DNA of 29,597 bases from a virus, in the IMG/VR virus record IMGVR_UViG_3300027600_000006, positions 1 through 29,597 of that record. The stretch is one strand, 5' to 3'. The translations under genes were made by a program, and so were the position numbers. The notes below the pieces were generated by a model. That model did not search any database. It was not told the DNA's origin and saw only the letters and a program-made list of their open reading frames with translations. How positions within the stretch are numbered: the stretch's first letter is position 1; every line of letters starts with the position of its first letter. Below, piece after piece: positions 16,075-23,767 of this stretch.

Positions 16075-17331
16075 TTATAACTCCGCAGAAAAAATTAAAT
16101 ATGATGTATTGTTGTTATTTGCCAAAAGAGAAGAAGCCCTACCAGCGGTTAGAACAGCAGCAGTAGTCCAACCTATTTGTGCAGTTAGTGGGCTTGTAGT
16201 CCCAATAGAAGGTATAGCAGTGCAAGCAATAACACTTCCAGCGCTGTAAACAGCATAATTAGCCGCAGTTCCAGTTGTTGTTAAAGTTGGCCCTGTTCTC
16301 ATTGAAACTGGAAATTGAAGTATTTGAGAAGCAACAGTAGTGCCTTCATTCTCACCTATGCCATATCTAAAGTATGAAGAACTTGCATTTGCTGAGTTGT
16401 AATTAACGCAATACCTCTGACACAAAGCCAACTCAGTACCATAAGGTCTGTAATCAAAACTTGTTGCGGTACTGCCTTTTTCTAGTTGTACGCCTGTGAT
16501 GTAGAAGGTAGCACCGTTTGTGCCGACTACGCTTGTTGCGCCTGTGGCTGATAAAAAGTTAGAACCCGCCCATGCACCAGAAGTTCCGCTGTATGTTGAA
16601 CCAGCACCAAGACTAAACCAAACTTGCAAACCAATTCCGTTTGTGCCACCAACCCATGTTCCAGAAGTGTCACCAGCAATGGTTATTGTTTCGTATTCCC
16701 ATGTGTTAGCAGAACTAATTGTGTAAGTGAAAGGATATGAACGATTTTGTGCAGAGTTGCGTAAAACCCCGCCAAATGTTCCAGTTAAAGAACTTCGCAC
16801 CCAAAACGATAAAGTCACAGTAGCGGCAGATGCTGTTCCCCATGCCATATCTGCAAAGTTAAAGCCCTCAATTCTTTGAAGAAGACCAAAGTAATCACCT
16901 GAACCAATCGATACAGATGATGCGACTGTTGCTCCAAGATAATTACTAAATCCAGTAGGGGGCGTAACAGAACCAGCATTTTGTTGAACAGTAAACTTTG
17001 ATGCTTGCGATGCTTGGTATTGCCATCTATCCAATGTATATGCTCCGTCAGCGGGAGTAACACTAGCCCCCGCATTACGCTGGTCAATCACCATCGCACC
17101 ATTGATGATGCGGTTTTTGAAGCCGTAGTAACCAGTACTTGTTCCTGTACCGCCATAAGCCTCTGCAACCGTGCCAGAAGATATAGCACTACCACTAATG
17201 CCTGTGCTAGATGCTGTAGTCAACATCGTGCCAGTTGTGGCTGGTAGTGTGACTGTGACTGTTCCCGCTACCGCAGGTGCAGATAGGGTTACTGCCCCAG
17301 ATGTATCGCCATTAACAACAATGCTTGCCAT
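16075..17331 (-). CDS. Tail fibre/receptor-binding protein with jelly-roll-like module (418 aa)
   Basis: The start at 17331 has AAGGAAAAA upstream. The N-terminus (IVVNGDTSGAVTLSAPAV) shares the VNGDT motif with the fibre at 12774. Residues 70-105 contain FKNRIINGAMVIDQRNAG then YTLDRW, a signature I know from many phage fibre proteins with a carbohydrate-binding-like beta sandwich. The sandwich ends near GVQLEKGSTATSFDYRPY (about 283-300) and is followed by ELALCQRYC and a C-terminal beta domain. No S74 chaperone is present. It likely binds host surface glycans; the exact receptor is unknown. Confidence 0.87.
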   Translation of the reverse strand: MASIVVNGDTSGAVTLSAPAVAGTVTVTLPATTGTMLTTASSTGISGSAISSGTVAEAYGGTGTSTGYYGFKNRIINGAMVIDQRNAGASVTPADGAYTLDRWQYQASQASKFTVQQNAGSVTPPTGFSNYLGATVASSVSIGSGDYFGLLQRIEGFNFADMAWGTASAATVTLSFWVRSSLTGTFGGVLRNSAQNRSYPFTYTISSANTWEYETITIAGDTSGTWVGGTNGIGLQVWFSLGAGSTYSGTSGAWAGSNFLSATGATSVVGTNGATFYITGVQLEKGSTATSFDYRPYGTELALCQRYCVNYNSANASSSYFRYGIGENEGTTVASQILQFPVSMRTGPTLTTTGTAANYAVYSAGSVIACTAIPSIGTTSPLTAQIGWTTAAVLTAGRASSLLANNNNTSYLIFSAEL

Positions 17332-17340
17332 AATTTTTCC

Positions 17341-18456
17341 TTAAACGACTACCCAGCGACTACCGCTAGAAACAGTTACCGCTTGCCCGCTTGCTATTGA
17401 AACGGGGCCAGATGACATGGCACTATACCCAACGGCAATCGTGTAGCTTGTAGCCACTGTTTGGCTGTTCACCACAATACCGTTTAATGCTACTGGAACT
17501 GACGCTTGTAACTCACCAGTGCTTGGCTTGTACAGTAGTTTAGCGTTGCCTGTGTATAAAGTGGTCGCTGAACCTGATGTTGCATTTGCAAACAATGGGT
17601 ACAAATTACTTGCTGTACTTGTGTCATTGCTTAGGCTTGCACCACCCACTGGGTTCCATGCCGCAGATGATCCGCTGTAGCCTTCAAACTGATTAGTAGT
17701 AGTGTTGTAGCGCAACATGCCCGTGACGGGGCTGCCCGGCTGTTGTCCCGTTGTACCCTTGCTGATTAGCAACGCACCTGTCGAGCTAAATGTTGAGTCT
17801 AAGGTTGCAGTTAAAGCGCCCGTTACAGCCGCAGTTCCAGTCACAGCCAAAGATGTGCCGTTCCAAGTCAAGTTAGAAGACTGTGCAATTACGCTAGTTG
17901 ACGAGGCAAAGAAAATACCAGAATTAGTAAACGTTGTAAGGTTTGTACCGCCATTGGCCGTGCCTAAAGTTCCGGCAAGGGTAATAGCACCAGTTGTTGC
18001 TGTACTTGGGGTAAATCCAGTTGTTCCAGCACTAAACGAAGATGCCGTAGCCGTGGTTGAAACTTTAACAAAGTCAACCCCATTCCAAGCGCAAACCGCA
18101 GACTCGTTAGCAACAATGGTCACGCCCGTTGTTGGCCCTACGCCCACCAACTTAATAGACTGGGTGCTTCCTGTTTTGTTAATGACGATGTAGGTCTTAG
18201 ACTGTGCTGGCGCTGTGATAGTTCTTGTCACCGTTCCGCTTGCTGTCCATAAAAGGATAGCCTGCCTAGAGGTATTTGCCGCACCAGTTGTGGTGGTCAG
18301 GGTTACATCTGCATCAGAAGAGATGGTGGTAGTGCCTGCTACTGAAGTATCTAAAAGACTTGTAATAGCGTCATTTACCGTGGTTCCCCACGTTCCAGAC
18401 AGTTCTCCTGTGACGGGAAGTGCCAGCCCTAGTAATGATGTATATGCTGTTGCCAT
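17341..18456 (-). CDS. Tail fibre-like protein (371 aa)
   Basis: The start at 18456 is preceded by GAGGT. The N-terminal region (LLGLALPVTGELSGTWGTTV, 8-27) is a common start of phage fibre proteins, with GTWG.TVN. It is followed by Thr/Ala-rich beta repeats (30-230) and the fibre signature GMLRYNTTTNQFEGYSGSSA with AW after it (about 245-268). The C-terminus (TIAVGYSAMSSGPVSIASGQAVTVSSGSRWVVV in outline) resembles fibre tips ending in SGSRWVVV. Composition predicts an elongated trimer. It lies upstream of the three other fibre genes. Confidence 0.87.
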   Translation of the reverse strand: MATAYTSLLGLALPVTGELSGTWGTTVNDAITSLLDTSVAGTTTISSDADVTLTTTTGAANTSRQAILLWTASGTVTRTITAPAQSKTYIVINKTGSTQSIKLVGVGPTTGVTIVANESAVCAWNGVDFVKVSTTATASSFSAGTTGFTPSTATTGAITLAGTLGTANGGTNLTTFTNSGIFFASSTSVIAQSSNLTWNGTSLAVTGTAAVTGALTATLDSTFSSTGALLISKGTTGQQPGSPVTGMLRYNTTTNQFEGYSGSSAAWNPVGGASLSNDTSTASNLYPLFANATSGSATTLYTGNAKLLYKPSTGELQASVPVALNGIVVNSQTVATSYTIAVGYSAMSSGPVSIASGQAVTVSSGSRWVVV

Positions 18457-18464
18457 TTTTTACC

Positions 18465-19289
18465 TCAAGTTACGACTTCTTGCCAGTTAGGCGTTTGTGT
18501 ATCAACAACATTCGACCAAACTGGAGTCTGCGGGTTGTTGATATTTTGCCAGTTTGCTGTCTGTGAGTCATCTATTATTTTCCAATAAACTGCAATTACA
18601 GTTCCAATTTGCCCCGTTGCTGATACGCCCGTTAAGGCAACCACCCTTGGCGCTACGCTTAACAAACCAACCGAACCTGTTAGAGACAACCCCGCAAGTT
18701 CAATCGTCCTGTCTGTCGTTACGCTACCAATCTCTCCAGCTATCGTGTTAGGTAGAAGCGGGACAATTACTTGCCCCAGTGAACCAATCGCCTCTACCCC
18801 AGTCAATCCAAATTCAAGGGTTGGAACAATTGAACCAACCTCTCCACTAGCTGACAATCCTGTCAAGCTAAAACTTACATCTCTGGTAACGATTCCAATC
18901 TCACCAGAGATTACATTTCCAGTCAGGGCAAACGATGTTTCCCCCCTTGATATCGTTCCTACAGCCCCTACAGCCTCTACGCCCGTTAAATCAAGAGATT
19001 TGCCATGCGTTACTGTTCCAACCTCTCCGGCGGCCTGTACGCCCGTCAGAGCCAGCGTTAAGACTGGACTTAGTGTCCCAATTTCTCCAAATGCCGTATC
19101 CCCTGTCTCTGCCGCCGATTGGCTTGGAGTTAGAGAACCTATCTCTCCAATAGCCGATACACCCGTTAGTGCTACAGATCTATCAGGCGAGACTGACCCA
19201 ATGGCTCCAGTAGCATCTACCCCTGTTGCTTCAAGAGTGCCGCCCCAGCCATTAGCCCCCCACGTTTGGTAGCCCCAGCCGAGAGACAT
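18465..19289 (-). CDS. Tandem 20-residue-repeat protein (274 aa)
   Basis: The start at 19289 follows AAAGGG. A short aromatic N-terminus (GWGYQTWGANGWGG) is followed by about 11 repeats of 20 residues (TGVxAxGxIGxVxPxxSxAL; residues 22-235). The C-terminus has three 11-12-residue repeats around QTxxW (SQTANWQNI, PQTPVWSNV, TQTPNWQEV). The regular hydrophobic/glycine spacing suggests a stacked beta-solenoid or fibre shaft. I do not recognise a named family, although similar LTGVSATGQIG repeats occur in uncultured phage genomes as far as I recall. It lies between beta virion proteins and fibre genes, so it is probably a tail or fibre component. Confidence 0.88.
   Translation of the reverse strand: MSLGWGYQTWGANGWGGTLEATGVDATGAIGSVSPDRSVALTGVSAIGEIGSLTPSQSAAETGDTAFGEIGTLSPVLTLALTGVQAAGEVGTVTHGKSLDLTGVEAVGAVGTISRGETSFALTGNVISGEIGIVTRDVSFSLTGLSASGEVGSIVPTLEFGLTGVEAIGSLGQVIVPLLPNTIAGEIGSVTTDRTIELAGLSLTGSVGLLSVAPRVVALTGVSATGQIGTVIAVYWKIIDDSQTANWQNINNPQTPVWSNVVDTQTPNWQEVVT
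18585..19226 (-). repeat. About 11 tandem 60-bp coding repeats (diverged)
   Basis: Plus-strand words such as caatctctcc, acgcccgtta and ccaacctctcc recur about every 60 bases. They correspond to the 20-residue protein repeat. Units 8-9 (around PLLPN) are degenerate. The arrangement favours unequal recombination. Confidence 0.85.
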
Positions 19290-19299
19290 TGTTTACCCT

Positions 19300-19776
19300 T
19301 TAGGTGGTAGCTAAACGGATCAAGGCAGTTGTGGTTGTGTTCGATGGCATTGTCAAGGTGAACGTACCTGCGGTAATCGTCTGGTCACCGAAGGTATAAA
19401 CCGCCACAGCCTTATTAGACTGAGTTGAGTTATAAATCAGCACCGCATTAAACGCTGTAGTCAAAGTCACTGTTGTGTATGTTATCGAAGCAGAAGGCGT
19501 AAAGAACGCCACACCCGCAGTTGCCGAACTATTGGTCGCAGTAGGAGGAGTTGCCGCCGTTACCGTTACACCGCCCGCCGTATACCCCGTACCAGAAACT
19601 TCCCCGGTAACAGAATATGCCGTAGTTGCCGCGTTGTAGGTGGCTGAAGACAGGTATAAAGCCGCCTTGAATGTATCGGTTGCAGATGTTGCCCGTGTGG
19701 GTGCAGTACCAAAGTTATGGGTTGCAGTCATTAACTCGCCCATAAAAGAGGTACACATTGATGCTGTATTTGCCAT
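19300..19776 (-). CDS. Beta-rich virion protein, paralogue of 19971-20390 (158 aa)
   Basis: The start at 19776 has AAGGA upstream. The product has Ser/Thr/Ala-rich beta structure and ends with a block (VLIYNSTQSNKAVAVYTFGD, then FTLTMPSNTTTTALIR). This aligns well with the end of the protein at 19971 (ALIYNATQGNKSIAVLDFGS, then FTITLPANTSTSALIR). Both also share GTGYTAGG or GTGYVAGG. The paralogy implies duplication of a structural subunit. The function is unknown; a tail or baseplate decoration is inferred from position. Confidence 0.85.
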   Translation of the reverse strand: MANTASMCTSFMGELMTATHNFGTAPTRATSATDTFKAALYLSSATYNAATTAYSVTGEVSGTGYTAGGVTVTAATPPTATNSSATAGVAFFTPSASITYTTVTLTTAFNAVLIYNSTQSNKAVAVYTFGDQTITAGTFTLTMPSNTTTTALIRLATT

Positions 19777-19785
19777 AGTAGTTCC

Positions 19786-19974
19786 TTAAAAAGTACCAGT
19801 CTCACCACCAACAGTTGGCGGCTTTTTCAAAGTTACATGAGCAGAACGGTGGACTAATTCACCCTCTAGCCAATATTCTGTCCATGTGGTTGTTTCGTTT
19901 TCGTTGTCAATGTCGCCCTGTCGCTTTTCTAGCAAAGAGTCATCCATTTCGCCTTTAGTTGTCGTAACTATCAA
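19786..19974 (-). CDS. Small conserved phage protein, TTG start (62 aa)
   Basis: The frame begins with TTG at 19974 (AGGAG six bases upstream), overlapping the previous TGA stop as TTGA. An internal ATG ten codons in (MDDSLLEK) has its own weaker site and is the alternative start. The product contains KGEMDDSLLEKRQGDIDNEN, then WTEYWLEGELVHRSAHV and a Pro/Gly tail. This pattern recurs, from memory, in phage tail clusters. It is acidic, and the function is unknown. It separates two paralogous beta proteins. Confidence 0.8.
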   Translation of the reverse strand: MIVTTTKGEMDDSLLEKRQGDIDNENETTTWTEYWLEGELVHRSAHVTLKKPPTVGGETGTF

Positions 19975-20390
19975 TTTGAACTCCTAATAAGTGCGGATGT
20001 TGATGTATTGGCCGGCAAAGTGATTGTGAACGTAGTTGTACATGTCTTATCTGAACCAAAATCTAATACAGCAATAGACTTGTTTCCTTGAGTCGCATTG
20101 TAGATTAGCGCGCATCTTGTTGTGAATGCAGCTGGACTCCAAACTGGGTTTGCAAAGCTTACATAAGCCGTATATCCATCACTCTGAACAGTAACGCCAG
20201 TAAGCAATTTACCACCAGCTACATAACCAGTTCCAGTTATCTCGTTAGTAGAGCTGTAAACCGTAGTTGCTTCGTTGAGATTTGCATTTCCGGTGTACAA
20301 AGCAATGTACAAGCTGTTTGTAAGCAAATTGTGAACGCCACTGTACAGCTGCTCTTTGAAGCTGGTTGTCTGGGTTTGGACTATGCTCAT
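19971..20390 (-). CDS. Beta-rich virion protein, paralogue of 19300-19776 (139 aa)
   Basis: The start overlaps the upstream stop by four bases, with AGGAA upstream. An N-terminal helix (FKEQLYSGVHNLLTNSLYIALYTG in outline) leads into a beta domain with GTGYVAGG (about 54-61) and the conserved end ALIYNATQGNKSIAVLDFGS and LPANTSTSALIR. The alignment with the downstream paralogue is clear over the C-terminal 90 residues. It is probably a virion subunit; a tail or neck component is inferred from neighbours. Confidence 0.85.
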   Translation of the reverse strand: MSIVQTQTTSFKEQLYSGVHNLLTNSLYIALYTGNANLNEATTVYSSTNEITGTGYVAGGKLLTGVTVQSDGYTAYVSFANPVWSPAAFTTRCALIYNATQGNKSIAVLDFGSDKTCTTTFTITLPANTSTSALIRSSN

Positions 20391-21040
20391 ACGACAGGGT
20401 TCCTAACTTGTCCATCCCTGTAAGCATCCATACGTTGTTTGCCATCGCCCAAGTTCTTGAGTAAAAATATTGCCGACTCATAACGCTCTTTATACAAAGT
20501 AACAAGATCAGGCTCGCCTTTCATGTAGGCTATTGCTTCCAACATTGTTCCATTAAGAAGGGCTGAATCAAAGTTATCACCAAGCCAAGTCTGGCCAGCA
20601 GTTACGATTGATTCAGGATAGTAGTAATAGTGCAGCTCTGCGCTGTATGTTGCATCTGGTGTTGGGCCAAGAATAAACGTCAATTCTTTTACATCGGCAG
20701 ACTGCGGGCCAAAGATAGCGTAGTGTTTGGGCTTGCCTGTATCCGCCGGATTGGGGTAGGCATCTCTAATAAAGTTAACGTCTTTGTTTAACAAATATAA
20801 GTAATCGCCACCAGCAACTGGGTATACAGCCAAAGAGTATGTAGACAAAAAATCATCAGGCGCAGACAAGTACTTATTACCAGAGGTAACGGTTCCAGTC
20901 ACGTTCTTTCTCAGGTTGGAGATTTGCACCGAGTTATAGATGCGTTGCTCCGCCTGTTTAATCATAATGTTCATATCTACCGTGGGAAACGTGTTCTCAC
21001 AGTAGTCTGAAACAGCAATGACTAATTCGTTGTACGTCAT
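20387..21040 (-). CDS. Head-tail connector/adaptor-like protein (217 aa)
   Basis: The ATG overlaps the upstream stop (ATGA). The product begins MTYNELVIAVSDYCENTFPT and MNIMIKQAEQRIYNSV, then a beta segment (NKYLSAPDDFLSTYSLAVYP) and a helical C-terminus with LLNGTMLEAIAYMKGEPDLV and YKERYESAIFLLKNLGDGKQ. This helical-beta-helical plan, with AEQRIYN and an APDDFL-type turn, is characteristic of phage neck adaptor proteins (tail tube A or gp4/gp6-like connectors) in my experience. The exact family is uncertain. Confidence 0.82.
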   Translation of the reverse strand: MTYNELVIAVSDYCENTFPTVDMNIMIKQAEQRIYNSVQISNLRKNVTGTVTSGNKYLSAPDDFLSTYSLAVYPVAGGDYLYLLNKDVNFIRDAYPNPADTGKPKHYAIFGPQSADVKELTFILGPTPDATYSAELHYYYYPESIVTAGQTWLGDNFDSALLNGTMLEAIAYMKGEPDLVTLYKERYESAIFLLKNLGDGKQRMDAYRDGQVRNPVV

Positions 21041-21303
21041 GCCATCGGGCCTCTGGCCATCACGCCTTTAGTAGCAGCACCAGTTCCGCGAATCTTGATA
21101 CCAGATGTTTTAGCTGGCTCATCACCAGCAGACTTGCTGATGTTACCAACGCTCATATCGTATTCATTAAGCTTGCTGCGGTTTGGCTCTTTGCCGGGGT
21201 TGTTGGCAATCTTCATAGATTTACCGGTCATTGTGTGTGGCTCGGCATAAGTGCTGGCAGAGCCAACTTCTTTGCCCATTACTTTTTTGCTAAATGTGGC
21301 CAT
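21037..21303 (-). CDS. Small basic virion-cluster protein (88 aa)
   Basis: I start at the ATG at 21303 (MATFSKKVMGKEVGSASTYA) because GGAGG sits six bases upstream. An upstream in-frame start overlaps another gene. The product is Lys/Gly/Ser-rich and has KIRGTGAATKGVMARGPMA at its end, a GTGAATKG-type C-terminus familiar from aquatic phage clusters. It is probably disordered and basic. It could be a DNA- or capsid-associated component; the function is unknown. Confidence 0.82.
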   Translation of the reverse strand: MATFSKKVMGKEVGSASTYAEPHTMTGKSMKIANNPGKEPNRSKLNEYDMSVGNISKSAGDEPAKTSGIKIRGTGAATKGVMARGPMA

Positions 21304-21304
21304 G

Positions 21305-21481
21305 TTAGCCTCCTTGATTTTTAGCGCGTGACAGATTGCGTCCAAAATTCTTGCGATCCAAAGATGTTGGGCCGCCTTTTTTGAGCTTAGTCATTGGCTT
21401 GCCGGGATGCATCTTTTTCTCATGTTTATGCACTGCACCAGCAATCATTTTCTTGTCCTGTTTTAAGTCTTTCTTGTCCAT
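21305..21481 (-). CDS. Small Lys-rich protein (58 aa)
   Basis: A short frame from ATG at 21481, with AGGAG six bases upstream, ends one base before the next start. It encodes MDKKDLKQDKKMIAGAVHKH, then EKKMHPGKPMTKLKKGGPTS and a basic end (RKNFGRNLSRAKNQGG). It fills an otherwise empty 177-base interval, and its last codons carry the next gene's GGAGG. The strongly basic composition suggests nucleic-acid or capsid interaction, as for its neighbours. The function is unknown. Confidence 0.8.
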   Translation of the reverse strand: MDKKDLKQDKKMIAGAVHKHEKKMHPGKPMTKLKKGGPTSLDRKNFGRNLSRAKNQGG

Positions 21482-21490
21482 CTTTCTCTC

Positions 21491-21880
21491 CTAAGTTACG
21501 CTTACCGTTACTGTACCAACACTTGTTGTTGCCACCAAGTTATTTGGCGTTAATCCATCATCAAACAATCTAGAGCCACCCACTGGATACCAGCCCCACT
21601 GAATGTCCCTTGAGCCACCTGTTGGGAAGCCGTCAGGGCCAATACCCGCAGAAACATATGTTGTGTCTGGTCTAGGCTGATCTACAGCCTGTGGATCGTA
21701 GACTGGATACATGCCCAGCTGCAACTGCGGCTGATCAGGATCCCAACATGATTCGCAAACTTTTAGCTGGTAAAGCTTAGTCTTGATTATCTCCATCTTC
21801 AGCTGTTTAAGTTTGTACCGCTGCCCGCAACGGTCACACTCGGCAATCGAGTATTTACCTGATGCGTATGGACTGGCCAT
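21491..21880 (-). CDS. Zinc-ribbon virion-cluster protein (129 aa)
   Basis: The start is a TAATG overlap with the upstream gene, with GGAGGAGG just ahead. Two CxxC pairs (Cys15-Cys18 in CDRCGQRY and Cys42-Cys45 in CESCWD) are 24 residues apart and form a zinc-ribbon-like unit. The rest is Pro/Gly/Asp-rich and ends with a short beta tail (NNLVATTSVGTVTVSVT). I recall similar proteins beside connector genes of aquatic phages. A structural zinc site is more likely than catalysis; the role is unknown. Confidence 0.85.
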   Translation of the reverse strand: MASPYASGKYSIAECDRCGQRYKLKQLKMEIIKTKLYQLKVCESCWDPDQPQLQLGMYPVYDPQAVDQPRPDTTYVSAGIGPDGFPTGGSRDIQWGWYPVGGSRLFDDGLTPNNLVATTSVGTVTVSVT

Positions 21881-22812
21881 TAGATAGCGCCTCCTCCAAT
21901 AAAGGCCTGACGAGGCACAAGCCTCATTGTTGCCTTCTCATGGTCTTCACCAGCTGCTAAGTTAAATTGTTCGTCGTAGACCGATTTGAGCATCTGCAAG
22001 CGGTTTACAAGTTCGGGTTGTTTCATAGCAATGTAGTAAGCCAAACCGGCTGCTACACATGGCAAGAAACGGAAGTTCATGTCTTGAGTCTGCACACCTG
22101 AGCCAGCGTCTTGAATGCGGCGCATACGGTAGTAAACAAATTGATAGGTCTGGCTAGAGTCAGGCGTTGGCCATACAGTAAATGCTGGCAGCTGGGGAAC
22201 GTAGACTGCCGCGCCAACTGTATGTGCTGCAGCTGTAGTGTTGTTCTGTCCTCTGAATACTCCGCCTAATGAGTTTCCATCGATATAAGCGTAGTAGATA
22301 TCTTCTGTATCAAGGCGGATGTATCCCGCGCCCGCGAGGCCAACAACTGAGCTCAACGTGATTGTTGTAGTAGTTGAGTTAATGGTTGCAGCTAAAGTTG
22401 AATCTGTAGGGTTTGTTTCACCAGACAGGCGTTGAATCCACACTTGAATTGGGCGGCCTTGAGCTAACTTATTAGGGATAGTGGCGTAGGTTGATACGCT
22501 AATACGGGTAATACTCAAGTCAGCTTGAGTGTTCACTGAGTTAGCACCTGTACGGATAACATGGTCTAGCAGATCGATGGTGTCTGTAGGCAGGGCATAA
22601 GTACTTAATGCCGGAGTCAAAGTGATTGTTCCCTGCTCAATAGTCCACATGTTTAGGCCACGGTTAGCCCACTCAATGGTCATTAGGTTCATGGAACGAC
22701 GAGCTGTACGCAAGTCGTATCCACTTCGCATCTCACGGCCAGCGCGCTCCCACGCCTCCTCGGCAAGCTCCGAGAAGTCCATGTTAAATACGGAAGAACC
22801 TGTAGTACTCAT
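21880..22812 (-). CDS. Probable portal-adjacent connector/neck protein (310 aa)
   Basis: The start at 22812 has only a weak purine-rich site. The N-terminus (MDFSELAEEAWERAG, then DLRTARRSMNLMTIEWANRG) is a helical pattern found in phage adaptor proteins such as P22 gp4 or T7 gp11-like connectors. A central beta insertion (about 135-195, with TTTTITLSSVVGLAGAGYI and a GVFRGQNNTTAAAH turn) resembles a small beta-sandwich module. The C-terminus is helical (FLPCVAAGLAYYIAMKQPEL, then LKSVYDEQFNLAAGED). The role in joining head to tail is inferred from pattern and position. Confidence 0.83.
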   Translation of the reverse strand: MSTTGSSVFNMDFSELAEEAWERAGREMRSGYDLRTARRSMNLMTIEWANRGLNMWTIEQGTITLTPALSTYALPTDTIDLLDHVIRTGANSVNTQADLSITRISVSTYATIPNKLAQGRPIQVWIQRLSGETNPTDSTLAATINSTTTTITLSSVVGLAGAGYIRLDTEDIYYAYIDGNSLGGVFRGQNNTTAAAHTVGAAVYVPQLPAFTVWPTPDSSQTYQFVYYRMRRIQDAGSGVQTQDMNFRFLPCVAAGLAYYIAMKQPELVNRLQMLKSVYDEQFNLAAGEDHEKATMRLVPRQAFIGGGAI

Positions 22813-22815
22813 CTT

Positions 22816-23064
22816 TTATTTCTTCGCGGTTTTAGCAGAGTTAATGAATGCCTGCGCTGTAGGAGCACCCTTGCTGCCAACTTTACGCATCTTCTCGCCG
22901 GAACCCTTGGCAATACGTTTTTTCTTGGCATTGATGTTGGCATACAAACCAACCTTGCCGCCTTCAGCGTATTGCGTAAAGTCAGTGTCATCCCTACGGG
23001 CTTTTTTAACTCCCGTAGGCATTTTGCTGGCGTTAATAGCGCCCATGCCACGGCTAGGTCGCAT
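22816..23064 (-). CDS. Small basic GGK-motif protein (82 aa)
   Basis: The ATG immediately follows the upstream stop (TAA-ATG). The product begins MRPSRGMGAINASKMPTGVK, an N-terminus I associate with virion-cluster proteins of aquatic phages. It continues with AEGGKVGLYANINAKKKRIA and a basic C-terminal half. It shares the (N/A)(K/E)GGKV motif with its two upstream neighbours. Probably disordered and DNA- or capsid-associated; function unknown. Confidence 0.83.
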   Translation of the reverse strand: MRPSRGMGAINASKMPTGVKKARRDDTDFTQYAEGGKVGLYANINAKKKRIAKGSGEKMRKVGSKGAPTAQAFINSAKTAKK

Positions 23065-23367
23065 TTAACACATCTTTCCACGGGTTTTACCCCGTTGAGC
23101 AATACCATCAGCGCGCTTAGATGCAGAACCCACTTTGCCGCCTTTGTTAAAGGTCATATCAGATACTTCATCACTTTCGTAATTAGTATTTGTTCCGGGT
23201 TTTGTAACTTCTGTTAAAGGCTTGGGTTCGCGGCGTGGTTTGTATTCGCCAAACTTAGTGCCTTCTGGAGCTTTACGAGTCAAGCCACGTTCTTTGTTTA
23301 GAAAATCACGCAAGCTAAGACCAGAGTCTTCCAGTTCTTTTTTACTAACAATACGTCCTTGTGCCAT
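23065..23367 (-). CDS. Small basic protein with shared C-terminal motif (100 aa)
   Basis: A strong AAGGAG precedes the ATG. An N-terminal helix (SKKELEDSGLSLRDFLNKER) is followed by a Lys/Pro linker, FNKGGKVG near residue 74, and the ending RADGIAQRGKTRGKMC. The last 20 residues closely match the end region of the 129-residue protein upstream (SADGIAKKGKTKAK), showing shared ancestry of this tail. The terminal Cys is notable. Role unknown; possibly a capsid-interior or maturation peptide. Confidence 0.83.
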   Translation of the reverse strand: MAQGRIVSKKELEDSGLSLRDFLNKERGLTRKAPEGTKFGEYKPRREPKPLTEVTKPGTNTNYESDEVSDMTFNKGGKVGSASKRADGIAQRGKTRGKMC

Positions 23368-23377
23368 GATGGGCTCC

Positions 23378-23767
23378 TTAACAATATCCGCCAGATTTCA
23401 TTTTGACTTGTTTAGCTTTAGTCTTGCCTTTTTTAGCAATACCGTCAGCTGAACGAACAAAGCCACCGCCAGCCATTTTTTTGACTTTCCCGCCTTTGTT
23501 CATCATGCCCATGCCGCCACCCATAGATGTATCAGCCATAGGAGTAGGCCTTTTCATGCCATCCTTAGCCATGCTCATACCGGGCTTCATCATTGGTTTA
23601 CCCATCTTAGTTGTAGCCATTTCACCACCTCGTTTAAAAGTTTTGCCTTTATCGGCCTTGCTGAACTCTTTCCCCACGGATTGGGGAACCCCTGCTTTCT
23701 TGGCAAACTCTGGATTGTGTGCCACAGCTTCCATGAAATTGTGTTGCTTCTTGCTCTTACTTGGCAT
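23378..23767 (-). CDS. Met/Lys/Gly-rich protein with DUF3008-like N-terminus (129 aa)
   Basis: The start is a TAATG overlap with the preceding gene. Residues 1-45 (MPSKSKKQHNFMEAVAHNPE, then KAGVPQSVGKEFSKADKG) resemble the small DUF3008-type proteins, from memory. The middle is an unusual Met/Gly/Lys/Pro-rich stretch (KMGKPMMKPGMSMAKDGM, GGGMGMMNKGGKVKKMAGGG). It ends with ADGIAKKGKTKAK and a terminal Cys, like the next gene. The low-complexity Met-rich region is probably disordered. Function unknown; expression is with virion genes. Confidence 0.85.
   Translation of the reverse strand: MPSKSKKQHNFMEAVAHNPEFAKKAGVPQSVGKEFSKADKGKTFKRGGEMATTKMGKPMMKPGMSMAKDGMKRPTPMADTSMGGGMGMMNKGGKVKKMAGGGFVRSADGIAKKGKTKAKQVKMKSGGYC

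Noticed and set aside
17717-18193. 158-residue plus-strand frame
   Set aside because: It lies antisense to the fibre gene at 17341-18456, has low-complexity Val/Pro/Ala content expected from reading a Thr/Gly-rich gene backwards, and has no ribosome binding site.
18745-19272. 175-residue plus-strand repeated frame
   Set aside because: It is the antisense of the 20-residue-repeat gene; the repeats here are just the mirror of that gene's 60-base periodicity.
22809-23108. 99-residue minus-strand frame
   Set aside because: It is a shifted-frame shadow across two small basic genes that have abutting starts and recognisable motifs.
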